A DNA stretch of 34,065 nucleotides from Dokdonia sp. (GTDB lineage: Bacteria > Bacteroidota > Bacteroidia > Flavobacteriales > Flavobacteriaceae). Shown here piece after piece: positions 1 through 9,049 of the stretch. Made by a program: the position numbers and the translations under genes. The DNA is taken from assembly GCA_023299935.1 (NCBI GenBank), contig JALZVV010000163.1:1-34065 (forward strand). Reading direction: 5' to 3'. The notes under the pieces are model-generated. The model was not told the DNA's origin, did no database searches, and worked only from the letters and a program-made list of their open reading frames with translations. The number at the start of each line of letters is the position of its first letter. Position 1 is the stretch's first letter.

Positions 1-24
1 AACCTCGCCTTTTAAAAATATTTT

Positions 25-2475
25 TTACAATTTCTTTGCATTCTTAACCTTCTGTTTGGTTAATGCTATATCCAGTACTTCGCTCATATCATCTACGTAA
101 TGGAAAGTGAGGCCTTTAAGATAGTTTTGGTCTATTTCATCAATATCCCTTTTGTTTTGAGTACACATCACAATTTCTTTAATCTTTGCACGCTTAGCAG
201 CAAGAATCTTTTCTTTTATTCCTCCTACTGGTAGTACTTTTCCTCGTAATGTAATTTCACCCGTCATCGCAATACTCTTTTTCACTTTGCGCTGTGTAAA
301 TAATGAGACTAAGGAAGTAAGCATTGTTATTCCTGCACTGGGTCCATCTTTTGGGGTTGCGCCTTCAGGCACGTGTATATGCACATTGTAACCATCTAAT
401 GTTTCGGTTTTAAGTCCTAGCAGATCAACATTAGCCTTGATGTACTCCATAGCTATAGTAGCGCTCTCTTTCATTACTTTTCCTAGGTTTCCAGTAATTG
501 ATAGATTGCCTTTCCCTTTAGATAAGGCAGACTCAATAAAAAGAATATCTCCTCCTACTCTCGTCCAAGCTAATCCTGTAACTACACCTGCCACATCATT
601 GTTCTCATATTTACCTCTCTCTAAACGGGGGGCGCCTAGGACTTCAATCACATCTTCATTAGAAACCTTGACGTTGTAATCTTCTTCCATCGCCAAGTTT
701 TTGGCTCCATATCGAACCATCTTTGCAATTTGTTTCTCTAAACCACGCACACCAGATTCACGGGTATAGCCTTCTACAATTTTTTCTAATTGAGGTTTGG
801 CAATTTTAAGCTGCTTATCATTCATACCGTGCTCTTCCAATTGCTTTGGTAATAAATGGCGTTTGCCTATCTCTACCTTCTCCTCAATAGTGTAGCCCGT
901 AACATTAATAATCTCCATGCGGTCTCTTAATGCAGGCTGTATGGTATTTAAACTATTTGAAGTTGCAATAAACATAACTTTAGAAAGGTCAAATCCCATT
1001 TCTAAGAAGTTGTCATAAAACTCACTATTCTGTTCTGGATCTAATACTTCTAATAAAGCAGATGATGGATCTCCTTGATGCCCTGCTCCCAGCTTATCTA
1101 TCTCATCAAGTACAAAAACGGGATTACTTGTTCCTGCTTTTTTAAGACTCTGTATAATACGCCCTGGCATTGCTCCTATATAGGTCTTTCTATGACCACG
1201 TATCTCTGCCTCATCTCTCAAGCCACCTAGACTCATACGCACATATTCCCTTCCTAATGCTTCTGCTATAGATTTTCCTAAAGAAGTTTTACCCACTCCT
1301 GGAGGTCCATACAAACATAATATTGGTGACTTCATATCATTACGCAGTTTTAAAACTGCCAGATATTCTATAATACGACGCTTTACATCTTCAAGGCCAT
1401 AATGGTCACGGTCTAATATTTTCTTAGCCCTCTTTAAATCGAATTTATCTTTACTAAATTCATTCCAAGGTAATTCCAGAAACAGGTCCAGATAGTTACG
1501 TTGTATACTATACTCTGCAACTTGGGGATTCATACGCTGCATTTTGGCAAGTTCTTTCTTAAAGTGCTTACCTACATTCTCATCCCATTTTTTGTCCTTT
1601 GCCCGCTGGCGCATTTCTTCTAAGTCATCTTCTGATGATGCTCCTCCTAGCTCTTCTTGGATAGTCTTCATTTGCTGGTGCAAGAAATACTCACGCTGTT
1701 GCTGGCTCATATCATTTTGTACCTTGCTTTGAATATCATTCTTGAGCTCCAATTTTTGACGCTCTACATCCATATATTTGAGAGTCTCTAATGCTCTTTT
1801 ATGTAAATCGTTGACTTCTAATAAGCCTTGCTTATCTGCAACAGAAAGATTCATATTAGAACTCACAAAATTGATTAAAAAGGAGTTACTCTCTATATTT
1901 TTAATCGCAAAAGAGGCCTCTGTTGGGATATTAGGAGAATCCTGTATTATCTGCAATGACAGTTCTCTTATAGAATCTATTACCGCTTTAAACTCTTTGT
2001 CATCTTTTCCTGGACGAGTCTCAGGATATTCTAGAATAGTCGCTTTCATATAAGGCGACTCTTCTATCACCTCATTAATAGCAAAGCGTTTTTTTCCTTG
2101 TATGATTACAGTAACATTACCGTCAGGCATTTTAAGGACGCGCAGTATACGAGCTACAACACCCACTTTATTAATATCATCTGCTGTAGGGTTCTCAATA
2201 GCTTCATCTTTTTGAGCTACTACCCCTATTACTTTTCCGCCTTTGTTAGCTTCGTCTAGCAATCGTATAGAAGTATCTCTACCTGCCGAAATAGGTATTA
2301 CTACTCCAGGAAAAAGTACCATATTACGCAAAGGAAGTATGGGAAGACTCTCAGGTAATTCCTCTTTATTAATCGCCTCTTCATCTTCTGGCGTCATTAA
2401 TGGAATAAGCTCTGCATCTCCACTTAATTCCTGCAATGACAATCTGTCAAGTGTTGTATATTTAGGTTTAGCCAT
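25..2475 (-). CDS. lon: ATP-dependent protease Lon (endopeptidase La)
   Basis: Cytosolic AAA+ serine protease that unfolds and degrades damaged and regulatory proteins. The order is an N-terminal LON substrate domain (about residues 40-245, [18 protein letters not shown]), a coiled-coil linker, an AAA+ module with Walker A GPPGVGKT (about 389-396) and Walker B VFVLDEID, and a C-terminal protease domain with the catalytic Ser in DGPSAG (about S713) and Lys 43 residues later in [10 protein letters not shown] (about K756), the usual Ser-Lys spacing. The ORF track starts at a GTG at 2499, but the ATG at 2475 (MAKPKYTT) fits the family better and gives about 816 aa, a normal length. It is divergent from the ECF sigma gene across about 270 bp. 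No heat-shock operator was recognised. Confidence 0.97.
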   Translation of the reverse strand: MAKPKYTTLDRLSLQELSGDAELIPLMTPEDEEAINKEELPESLPILPLRNMVLFPGVVIPISAGRDTSIRLLDEANKGGKVIGVVAQKDEAIENPTADDINKVGVVARILRVLKMPDGNVTVIIQGKKRFAINEVIEESPYMKATILEYPETRPGKDDKEFKAVIDSIRELSLQIIQDSPNIPTEASFAIKNIESNSFLINFVSSNMNLSVADKQGLLEVNDLHKRALETLKYMDVERQKLELKNDIQSKVQNDMSQQQREYFLHQQMKTIQEELGGASSEDDLEEMRQRAKDKKWDENVGKHFKKELAKMQRMNPQVAEYSIQRNYLDLFLELPWNEFSKDKFDLKRAKKILDRDHYGLEDVKRRIIEYLAVLKLRNDMKSPILCLYGPPGVGKTSLGKSIAEALGREYVRMSLGGLRDEAEIRGHRKTYIGAMPGRIIQSLKKAGTSNPVFVLDEIDKLGAGHQGDPSSALLEVLDPEQNSEFYDNFLEMGFDLSKVMFIATSNSLNTIQPALRDRMEIINVTGYTIEEKVEIGKRHLLPKQLEEHGMNDKQLKIAKPQLEKIVEGYTRESGVRGLEKQIAKMVRYGAKNLAMEEDYNVKVSNEDVIEVLGAPRLERGKYENNDVAGVVTGLAWTRVGGDILFIESALSKGKGNLSITGNLGKVMKESATIAMEYIKANVDLLGLKTETLDGYNVHIHVPEGATPKDGPSAGITMLTSLVSLFTQRKVKKSIAMTGEITLRGKVLPVGGIKEKILAAKRAKIKEIVMCTQNKRDIDEIDQNYLKGLTFHYVDDMSEVLDIALTKQKVKNAKKL

Positions 2476-2499
2476 ATTATATATGCGCCACTCTGTCAC

Positions 2500-2744
2500 T
2501 TTTGGATTCAGAATTCAGGCGCGCGTTTTAGTATAAATTATTGTCTTTAGGTCGCAAACTCTTATTCAACCTTAGATATGCGTTTTGTTACAACGGTATA
2601 AAGTCAATTAATATGCCATGATGATGATTAGGTTAAGTACGCTTTCGCGAAAGCGGAACACACCAAATTAATTTTGGAAATATTTTTGTATCCAGTGTAA
2701 CAATCTGTAAAAAGCTGCATCTTTATAATAACAATTAACCAAAA
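2500..2744. promoter_or_regulatory. divergent lon / sigma-factor intergenic region
   Basis: Non-coding spacer that must hold the promoters of lon (leftward) and the ECF sigma gene (rightward). It contains a perfect 16-bp palindrome at 2640-2655 and, at 2681-2688, TATTTTTG, which matches the Bacteroidota -7 consensus TAnnTTTG. I found no good TTG -33 element at the expected distance, so the promoter call is weak. Confidence 0.35.
2640..2655. repeat. palindrome CGCTTTCGCGAAAGCG, intergenic copy
   Basis: A perfect 16-bp inverted repeat without a spacer. The same core recurs at 12060, 18445, 21334 and 25467, with degenerate forms at 6629 and 14985. It is not followed by a T-run, so it does not look like a terminator. 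Confidence 0.85.
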
Positions 2745-3323
2745 GTGACATTAACCAATCGAGATATTAAGGAGCTTCTCCTAATGTGCAAACAAGGTAA
2801 TCAGACTGCACAATTGGAAGTATACAATCGCTATTATAAAGCGATGTATAATACATCCCTGCGTATCGTAAAGGATGAGGCCGAAGCACAAGATGTAATG
2901 CAAGAATCGTTTTTAAATGCATTTACTAAACTTGATAGTTTTAAGGGTGATGCAACTTTTGGAAGTTGGTTAAAAAGAATTGTAGTCAACAAAAGCTTGA
3001 ATAGCTACCAGAAAAATAAGCGTATAGAGCAAACCCCTATTGAAGATCATCTGTACAAAATAGAAGATTATAATCAAGGAGTAGCAGAAATAGACTATTA
3101 CAGTTTACACGTGCGAGATGTAATGCACGCAATGGATAAACTTAAAGACAATTATAAACAATCTTTATCCTTACACCTTATAGAAGGATATGATTATGAA
3201 GAAATGAGCGAAATAATGAATGTAAGCTATGCTAACTGCAGGACGATGGTGTCTCGAGCAAAAGATAGTCTACGCAACATAATACAAGACAATGAAGAAG
3301 GACGATATAGAACAATTATTTAA
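2745..3323 (+). CDS. ECF-type RNA polymerase sigma factor
   Basis: Sigma-70 family ECF protein of 192 aa. Region sigma2 (about residues 20-92) has the typical DAEDV-like stretch (EAEAQDVMQESFLNAF) and a GSWLKRIVVNKSLN segment. Region sigma4 (about 125-180) has a helix-turn-helix YEEMSEIMNVSYANCRTMVSRAKDSLR. The only in-frame start that keeps the N-terminus is GTG at 2745, since a stop lies just upstream; an ATG at 2784 would cut into the sigma2 domain. The 3' end overlaps the next gene by 32 bp, which indicates translational coupling to an anti-sigma-like partner. It probably controls the exported proteins downstream, a cluster layout common in flavobacteria; this is inference. Confidence 0.93.
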   Translation: MTLTNRDIKELLLMCKQGNQTAQLEVYNRYYKAMYNTSLRIVKDEAEAQDVMQESFLNAFTKLDSFKGDATFGSWLKRIVVNKSLNSYQKNKRIEQTPIEDHLYKIEDYNQGVAEIDYYSLHVRDVMHAMDKLKDNYKQSLSLHLIEGYDYEEMSEIMNVSYANCRTMVSRAKDSLRNIIQDNEEGRYRTII

Positions 3324-3852
3324 TAGACTAGAGCAGCAGTTTGATACTGAACAGCCTAGTCAAAATCATCAGGCAAAATTTCTAGAAAAATTGCAGAGTA
3401 TACCTAATGATAAGGCAAAACTGCAAGACCCTGTTGTACGCAAAATTAACTGGGTTAAACCCCTTTTTATTGCGGCTAGTTTACTCTTACTTTTTGGAGT
3501 GATTTTAACATCCAAGGCTAGTGATACGAGTATTGATCTGGCAGATGTATCTCCAGAAATGGAACAGACACAAGCATTCTTTAAACAAGCAATAGCAAGA
3601 GAATTATTTGTTATCCAGAAAGAAGTCACTCCGGAGACTCAAGTCATGGTGAATAATGCGCTAGAGCAAATGGAACACCTAGAAACACAATACCTAGGAT
3701 TAAAAGAAGATTTAAAGGAAAGTGGTCAAGATAAACGGGTGGTCTATGCTATGATCGATAATTTCCAGAATCGTATTAATTTATTAGAAGAAGTACTCGA
3801 GCATATAGATGCAATAAAAAATTTACACAACCTGCGTCCTCAGGATATTTAG
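3292..3852 (+). CDS. membrane-anchored anti-sigma-like protein
   Basis: Protein of 186 aa with a charged, cytoplasmic-looking N-terminus (MKKDDIEQLFNRLEQQFDTEQ), one hydrophobic span at about residues 54-75 (VKPLFIAASLLLLFGVIL) and a helical, Glu/Gln-rich C-terminal half predicted to lie in the periplasm. I see no ZAS zinc motif. The 32-bp overlap with the ECF sigma gene and the single-span topology are the classic layout of a sigma/anti-sigma pair, so this is the likely inhibitor of the upstream sigma factor. No enzymatic motif is visible. The function rests on context rather than on a recognised domain. Confidence 0.75.
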   Translation: MKKDDIEQLFNRLEQQFDTEQPSQNHQAKFLEKLQSIPNDKAKLQDPVVRKINWVKPLFIAASLLLLFGVILTSKASDTSIDLADVSPEMEQTQAFFKQAIARELFVIQKEVTPETQVMVNNALEQMEHLETQYLGLKEDLKESGQDKRVVYAMIDNFQNRINLLEEVLEHIDAIKNLHNLRPQDI

Positions 3853-3871
3853 GATACAAAAAAATTATATT

Positions 3872-4963
3872 ATGAAAACTCAAATACAACTTTTCTTTTT
3901 CCTCTTACTAGCGGTACCTGGATTAGTTTTTGCAAACGACAACGGACTTAAAGGAAAATACACTAAGGAGAAAAAAATAAAAAAAGAATACCCTGTTAGT
4001 CCTGATGCGCGTGTAAAAATTGACAATAGTTATGGCAATGTAAATGTAGTCTCGTGGGATCAAAATACTGTGGTTATCGAAGTTACGATTAAGACCAATG
4101 GAAATGATGAAGATAAAGTTCAAGATAAGTTGGATGAGATTAATGTAAACTTCACCGGAAATTCATCATTTGTAAGTGCAGAAACAACATTTAACAAAAA
4201 TGGCAGCAGGTCTTGGTGGAGCAGCTGGAGAAGTAGTAATGTAAATATGGAAATCAATTATGAGATAAAAGTTCCTGTTTCTAATGACATAGATTTAAGT
4301 AATGATTATGGAAGTATTGCCTTAAACAAAATAGAAGGAAATGCAAAAATAAGTTGTGATTACGGCAAACTGATTATTGGAGAGTTGCTAGGAGATAACA
4401 ATCTGCTCAATTTTGATTATACAAAAAACTCGAACATAAGTTATATGAAAGGCGGACGTATTGTTGCAGATTATTCGGGTTTTACCTTGGAAAATGGTGG
4501 AGATATTGAACTCAATGCAGATTATTCTAAGTCAGAATTTGGAGATATTGCCAATCTCAATTATAACTGTGATTACGGCTCTTTATACACAGGTACATCT
4601 CAAGATGTTACTGGAGAAGGAGATTATCTCTCTACCAAGCTAGGTGTTGTAAATGGAACGATTAACATAAACGCAGATTATGGTTCCATACGTATTAACG
4701 AATTGAGCAGCACTGCCAGAGATGTCAATATACAAAGTGATTATACCGGGATAAAAATCGGATATGATGTTCAATATCATTTTAATTTTAATATCTCTTT
4801 AGAATATGCTGGACTCAATGGCGTTGAGGATTTTGAAATGATAAAAAAGCGCATTCAATCATCAGATAAATATTATGAAGGCTATTATGGTAATAGTTCT
4901 TCACCCAACACAATCAATATAAACTCAGAATACGGCGGAGTAACTTTTACTCGCCTTAATTAA
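3872..4963 (+). CDS. exported DUF4097-like beta-solenoid protein
   Basis: Protein of 363 aa with a Sec signal peptide (MKTQIQLFFFLLLAVPGLVFA). After a lysine-rich segment comes KIDNSYGNVNVVSWDQNTVVIEVTIKTNG, the type of start seen in DUF4097/adhesin-like proteins. The rest is built from short beta-strand units carrying recurring DYG/DYS/DYT triplets (NDYGSI, CDYGKL, ADYSGF, ADYSKS, CDYGSL, ADYGSI, SDYTGI, SEYGGV), spaced roughly 20 residues, as expected for a parallel beta-solenoid. It lies 19 bp downstream of the anti-sigma-like gene and 23 bp before the GIN-domain gene, so probably in the same operon. The ligand is unknown; it is likely periplasmic or at the cell surface. Confidence 0.75.
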   Translation: MKTQIQLFFFLLLAVPGLVFANDNGLKGKYTKEKKIKKEYPVSPDARVKIDNSYGNVNVVSWDQNTVVIEVTIKTNGNDEDKVQDKLDEINVNFTGNSSFVSAETTFNKNGSRSWWSSWRSSNVNMEINYEIKVPVSNDIDLSNDYGSIALNKIEGNAKISCDYGKLIIGELLGDNNLLNFDYTKNSNISYMKGGRIVADYSGFTLENGGDIELNADYSKSEFGDIANLNYNCDYGSLYTGTSQDVTGEGDYLSTKLGVVNGTININADYGSIRINELSSTARDVNIQSDYTGIKIGYDVQYHFNFNISLEYAGLNGVEDFEMIKKRIQSSDKYYEGYYGNSSSPNTININSEYGGVTFTRLN

Positions 4964-4986
4964 TCATCAATTAAAATTCAATCATT

Positions 4987-5712
4987 ATGAAAAAAGTAAT
5001 CGCAATTAGTTTATTCCTATTTACCATTGTTCCTATGCAAGCCCAGTGGTGGGGAAAAGGAATTAAAGGAAGTGGTAGTATGACAACAATTACAAGGTCT
5101 GTAGGAGACTATGACCAAGTAAAAGTAGCAGGCTTCTTTGATGTGCGCCTTGTTGCTGGTAGCGAAGGCTCCCTAACATTAGAAGGAGAAGATAATTTAT
5201 TAGAATATATAGTAACCGAAGTTAAAGATGGAGCCTTAAAAATTAAGGTGCAAAAAGGAAAAACCTTACGACCTAGTACTAACAAAATGATACGTATCAC
5301 TGTCCCTTTTAAAAATATAAGCGGTGTTTCCCTATCTGGTTCTGGTGATGTGTGGAATGAAGATATCATTGCATCAGAGTCATTTATTACATCATTAGCA
5401 GGTTCTGGAGACGTAAAACTTGAAATAGAAGCAAGAAATATTGAAGCAAACGTTTCGGGTTCTGGAGATTTAACCCTTACGGGAAAAGCAGAAAACATAG
5501 AGGCTAGCTTAGCTGGATCTGGAGATATAAATGCCAGAAATATTAATGCAGAAAACGCATATGTACGTGTGGCAGGTTCCGGAGATATATCTGTGCATTC
5601 TACAAGGAGTCTTAAAGCCCGCGTAAGTGGTTCTGGAGATATCGATTCTTACGGCAATCCAGACAAACAGGATACTAAGGTTGCTGGATCTGGAGATATA
5701 TCTGTTCACTAG
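4987..5712 (+). CDS. GIN-domain (DUF2807) exported protein with GSGD repeats
   Basis: Protein of 241 aa with a signal peptide (MKKVIAISLFLFTIVPMQAQ). It matches the head-GIN/DUF2807 family of putative adhesin or autotransporter-like proteins: FDVRLVAGSEGSLTLEGEDNLLEYIVTEVKDGALKIKVQKG, followed by seven SGSGD/AGSGD motifs at about residues 118, 139, 158, 177, 197, 214 and 234. The spacing of 17-21 residues points to one motif per turn of a right-handed beta-helix. It is the last gene of the sigma-factor cluster and is followed at once by a strong terminator. The molecular role is not known; envelope association is inferred. Confidence 0.85.
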   Translation: MKKVIAISLFLFTIVPMQAQWWGKGIKGSGSMTTITRSVGDYDQVKVAGFFDVRLVAGSEGSLTLEGEDNLLEYIVTEVKDGALKIKVQKGKTLRPSTNKMIRITVPFKNISGVSLSGSGDVWNEDIIASESFITSLAGSGDVKLEIEARNIEANVSGSGDLTLTGKAENIEASLAGSGDINARNINAENAYVRVAGSGDISVHSTRSLKARVSGSGDIDSYGNPDKQDTKVAGSGDISVH

Positions 5713-5722
5713 ACTCAGGTAC

Positions 5723-5765
5723 ATAGCATAAAAAAGCCTCGCTGTGCGAGGCTTTTTTATGCTAT
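5723..5765. terminator. strong bidirectional terminator
   Basis: A perfect 20-bp stem (5723-5742 with 5746-5765) around a TGT loop, core GCCTCGC-TGT-GCGAGGC, flanked by A6 and T6 runs, so it can act on both strands. It separates the + strand sigma cluster from the convergent lipoprotein gene. Confidence 0.92.
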
Positions 5766-5778
5766 CATTTAATATATC

Positions 5779-6555
5779 TTATTGTAAGGTATATGTAAAA
5801 GTTATATCCTCTAAGATTTCAACACTTCCCATTCCATCATCAGAAACAATTTCTCCAAAGAATCCATCGGGTACAGTAAATACAATTTGCGTGCTGGAAA
5901 CTACTCCATTTATTCCATCTATAGTAATTGTATTACCATTTAAAACATAATTGGAGTTTGTAATCTCTTGTTCTATTATACACTCCACCATCTGTGTTAC
6001 AACATCACCATCAATAACAACAGACAAGTTCAAAAATGAATTAGAAGTTGCTGTCAATTCTGTCTCGGAATCAAAAAATAAAGTTTCATTCTGATAACAT
6101 CCTGTTTCTATTATTAGATCATTAGAAGCATCTCCGTCACCATCTAAATCTACGGCAGTTTCTACTTCAAAGGCTGTGAGTATATATGTTTGCCCTACTA
6201 ATGAACCTGGTGCATCTCCATCATCATCTCCACCATCACCAGGATCAACCATACAATCATCTCCTAAATCATCTAATAAGGCTTGGAAAAGACCTGTATC
6301 ATCACCGCACACAACAATAGCATTTATAATCGTAGCTTGTAAGGCATCACATAATGCCATTTCTTGACCCGCAGGAGCATTAATAAGTGCTGCTTGAGCA
6401 GAGGCAATATTAAAGGCAATATCTTCACAAAATTCTTCTGGATCACTCCCGTCTGGAGTAGAGAAAAACTCTCCTTCTAATTGCTCATCTTCACAAGAAT
6501 TCAAAGCCATTAAGCCAACAAAAACTAATATAATATAGTAGGTTATTTTTTTCAT
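5779..6555 (-). CDS. lipoprotein with Asp/Gly-rich linker
   Basis: Protein of 258 aa with a lipoprotein signal peptide ending in the lipobox LNSC (Cys21). The N-terminal part after the anchor is a Cys-containing helical segment (EEFCEDIAFNIASAQAALI...CDALQATIINAIVVCGDD). A linker of Asp and Gly (DPGDGGDDDGDAPG) follows, then a C-terminal beta-rich part (VGQTYILTAFEVETAVDLDGDGDASNDLIIETGCYQNETLFF) that resembles lipocalin-like flavobacterial lipoproteins. The DLDGDGDASND stretch is a plausible Ca2+-binding loop. It probably sits in the outer membrane. No enzymatic motif is visible, and it appears to be a single-gene unit. Confidence 0.7.
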   Translation of the reverse strand: MKKITYYIILVFVGLMALNSCEDEQLEGEFFSTPDGSDPEEFCEDIAFNIASAQAALINAPAGQEMALCDALQATIINAIVVCGDDTGLFQALLDDLGDDCMVDPGDGGDDDGDAPGSLVGQTYILTAFEVETAVDLDGDGDASNDLIIETGCYQNETLFFDSETELTATSNSFLNLSVVIDGDVVTQMVECIIEQEITNSNYVLNGNTITIDGINGVVSSTQIVFTVPDGFFGEIVSDDGMGSVEILEDITFTYTLQ

Positions 6556-6627
6556 GGGTAGTTTGTTTAATACAAATAAAAACGCAAAATTAAGTAAAAT
6601 ATTTTTGTCCTAGAATATTAAAAAATA

Positions 6628-6643
6628 TGCTTTTGCTAAAGCG
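6628..6643. repeat. degenerate copy of the GCTTTCGCGAAAGC palindrome
   Basis: GCTTTTGCTAAAGC differs from the core at two positions, one in each half. It lies in the short spacer between the MFS transporter stop and the lipoprotein start, like the other intergenic copies. Confidence 0.5.
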
Positions 6644-6645
6644 TA

Positions 6646-7956
6646 CTACTTCCCTTCCCTATTCTTAGGCACTCGCATCAATAAAAGGACTCCAAAACCA
6701 AAGAATATAATTAAAAATATAATAGAATAGCGCATACTTTTAGTCACTTCTTGCATGGTTAAAAACATCACCATTCCTATGACAATCCCTATCTTTTCTG
6801 AAACATCATAAAAGCTAAAATAGGAAGTAGTATCCTCTGTCTCTGGTAAAAATTTAGAATAGGTCGATCTAGATAAAGATTGGATACCTCCCATAACCAA
6901 TCCTACAAATCCTGCTGTGATGAAAAATTGAACAGGAGTGTACACAAAATAAGCATAAGCGCAGATAGCAATCCATATAAGATTGAGGAATATAAGTGCT
7001 TTTATATTACCTATTCTGGTAGATAATCTTGAGGTTAACCAAGCACCTAAAACTGCAATAAGTTGTATTAACAGTATACTAATTATTAGACCTAAGGTTT
7101 TATCTACGCTTCCCCAATCTAGCTCTTGTTCTCCAAAATAAGCAGCTGCAAGCATTACCGTTTGAACACCCATACTATATACAAAAAAGGCTATAAGATA
7201 GCTCTTGAGTCGCGGTTGACTTTTCATTGCTTTCCATATTCCCTTCAATTCATTAAATCCTGCTTTAATAATACCCGAAGGAAGCTTGTTACCATGTTTC
7301 TCTCCGTTAGGAAGATGCTTATACGTATACTGACTAAATCCAATCCACCATAATCCTGTAAGTGCAAAAGATATGCGCATAGCGGTTACTTCATTTTCAA
7401 ATCCAAAAAATTTGTAGCCTAAAATAAGACCTAAACAAAGAAGCAGCAGAATTACACTCCCTACATACCCCAACATATAACCTTTTGCGCTAATAGCATC
7501 GTGATCTTGAGGTTGGGCAATATCAGGTAAATATGAATTATAAAAAACCAGACTTCCCCAGAAACCAATTAATGCTAAAAAGTAAAATAACAATCCTAGA
7601 TAAATTACTTCTAAAGAAAACAAGGACAAGCCTATTGTGCTTAATGCACCCAGATAACAAAAGAACTTAAGAAAGAATTTCTTATTCCCAAGAAAATCAG
7701 CAACTCCAGAAAGAAGTGGTGATATAAAAACAACTACGACAAAAGCTAGGGCTGTTGTTCCAAAAATAATAGAAGAACTCTCCCATTCTCTCCCCAATAA
7801 TTCTTGTGTCTCTGTTCCCTTAATAGTGAATAATGCTCCGTAAAACAAAGGAAATACTGCTGATGCAATAACTAAACTATAAACAGAATTTGCCCAATCG
7901 TAAAACGCCCAAGCGTTTAACAGCTTCTTGTCACCTTTTTGTAATGAATTCTTCAT
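6646..7956 (-). CDS. MFS transporter, UMF1/Atg22-like family
   Basis: Integral inner-membrane protein with about 12 hydrophobic spans. The N-terminus (KKLLNAWAFYDWANSVYSLVIASAVFPLFYGAL) is the signature of the UMF1 (Atg22-like) branch of the major facilitator superfamily, as is the later GLVMGGIQSLSRSTYSKFLPE segment between helices in the second half. The substrate is unknown; amino-acid or other efflux has been proposed for this group. The track starts at a GTG at 7980, but that codon lies inside the terminator hairpin of the upstream gene, and the ATG at 7956 (MKNSLQKGDKK) is the natural start, giving 436 aa. It is transcribed in the same direction as the M48 protease, separated by that terminator. 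Confidence 0.9.
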   Translation of the reverse strand: MKNSLQKGDKKLLNAWAFYDWANSVYSLVIASAVFPLFYGALFTIKGTETQELLGREWESSSIIFGTTALAFVVVVFISPLLSGVADFLGNKKFFLKFFCYLGALSTIGLSLFSLEVIYLGLLFYFLALIGFWGSLVFYNSYLPDIAQPQDHDAISAKGYMLGYVGSVILLLLCLGLILGYKFFGFENEVTAMRISFALTGLWWIGFSQYTYKHLPNGEKHGNKLPSGIIKAGFNELKGIWKAMKSQPRLKSYLIAFFVYSMGVQTVMLAAAYFGEQELDWGSVDKTLGLIISILLIQLIAVLGAWLTSRLSTRIGNIKALIFLNLIWIAICAYAYFVYTPVQFFITAGFVGLVMGGIQSLSRSTYSKFLPETEDTTSYFSFYDVSEKIGIVIGMVMFLTMQEVTKSMRYSIIFLIIFFGFGVLLLMRVPKNREGK

Positions 7957-7970
7957 GATACTAAAATAAA

Positions 7971-7994
7971 AAAGCTGCACGACTGTGCAGCTTT
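7971..7994 (-). terminator. terminator of the M48 protease gene
   Basis: A perfect 10-bp stem (AAAGCTGCAC / GTGCAGCTTT) with a 4-nt GACT loop. On the minus strand it is followed by TTTTTTATTTT. It sits 23 bp after the protease stop and just before the transporter ATG. Confidence 0.85.
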
Positions 7995-8016
7995 AATTCA
8001 ATAAAAAATTTAAGTG

Positions 8017-8850
8017 TTATCCTTTTTTGAATGTTGTTACTCCAAACTTGGCCGCTTCCGCAACTGCATTTGGTGCTTTTGCTTTTAGGTTTGCAATCCT
8101 AGTATCATTAGAGGGATGTGTACTCATAATTTCTGGCGGAGCTTCTCCTCCACTGGCTGCCTTCATACGTTCCCACAATTTTGACGCTTCATAAGGATCG
8201 TATCCCGCAATTGCAGCTAATATAATTCCTATTTCATCCGCCTCCGTCTCGTGTTTTCTACTAAAAGGTAATGTTCCTGCCAGCGTAGATCCTATCCCAT
8301 AATATTGCATGATTTGCTGGCTTTGTTCAGCAGAAGCTCCTCCAACTACAGTCCCTACTGCTACAGCTTGTCCTATAGTCCCTTGGGCCTGAGCTGCACT
8401 CAAACGCTGCGCTCCGTGATCTGCAAGTGCATGAGCAAGTTCGTGACCCATCACCATAGCTAGACCCGTTTCAGACTGGGTAATAGGCAATATTCCCGTA
8501 TACACAACAATTTTCCCTCCAGGCATAGCCCAAGCATTTACAGCATCATCCTGCACTAGATTGTATTCCCATCTATAATCTGTTAAGTATCCGGGATGAC
8601 CTAAAGCTGTTAAATAACGATCTGCAGCGACAGCAATCTTTTCTCCTACATTTCTTACCATATTAGCATCTGCTGTACCTGTGAGCACATTATTTTCAGT
8701 TAAGAATTGATCGTATTGAGCAAAAGCCGTCGGAAACAGGCTATCATTACTAATAAAGTTTAAGGTTTTCTTTCCAGTAAAAGGACTGGTCTTACACGCG
8801 CAAACTAATATCACGGTAAGCACTATTATAAATGTATTTTTGAATTTCAT
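8017..8850 (-). CDS. M48-family metalloprotease lipoprotein
   Basis: Zinc endopeptidase of the M48 family (the LoiP/BepA/Oma1-like group used in envelope quality control), 277 aa. A signal peptide ends in a lipobox with Cys19 (LVCAC). The zinc motif HELAH is at residues 136-140 (MVMGHELAHALADHGAQR), and the downstream ligand region is RKHETEADEIGI at about 199-208. AWAMPGGKIVVYTGIL before the active site is also typical of the family. There is no C-terminal TPR domain as in BepA, so it is the short LoiP-like form. It is predicted to face the periplasm from the inner leaflet of the outer membrane. It is followed by its own terminator. Confidence 0.93.
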   Translation of the reverse strand: MKFKNTFIIVLTVILVCACKTSPFTGKKTLNFISNDSLFPTAFAQYDQFLTENNVLTGTADANMVRNVGEKIAVAADRYLTALGHPGYLTDYRWEYNLVQDDAVNAWAMPGGKIVVYTGILPITQSETGLAMVMGHELAHALADHGAQRLSAAQAQGTIGQAVAVGTVVGGASAEQSQQIMQYYGIGSTLAGTLPFSRKHETEADEIGIILAAIAGYDPYEASKLWERMKAASGGEAPPEIMSTHPSNDTRIANLKAKAPNAVAEAAKFGVTTFKKG

Positions 8851-8963
8851 GGCACTTGCATTTTTTATAAAATTAAAAATAATAAAAACATTCGAAGAAA
8901 GATTAGCCTCTTACCCTTAATTCACGACTAATAGACCTAAAATATCGGTATACGGCATATTTA

Positions 8964-8971
8964 TAACTTTG
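8964..8971 (+). promoter_or_regulatory. candidate -7 element for the msrB pair
   Basis: TAACTTTG matches the Bacteroidota -7 consensus TAnnTTTG about 80 bp before the first msrB start. No TTG is present at the expected -33 spacing, so support is partial. Confidence 0.3.
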
Positions 8972-9049
8972 CAACAGAGCTTTCTGTTATTTATGACTCA
9001 TTTAACGACCAATAATTGAACGATTTGTAAATTTGTTAAAAAAGCACTC

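Noticed and set aside
2476-2499. GTG start of lon in the ORF track
   Set aside because: The ATG eight codons further in gives the family's usual N-terminus (MAKPKYTT).
7957-7980. GTG start of the MFS gene in the ORF track
   Set aside because: The codon lies inside the upstream gene's terminator hairpin; the ATG at 7956 is the better start.
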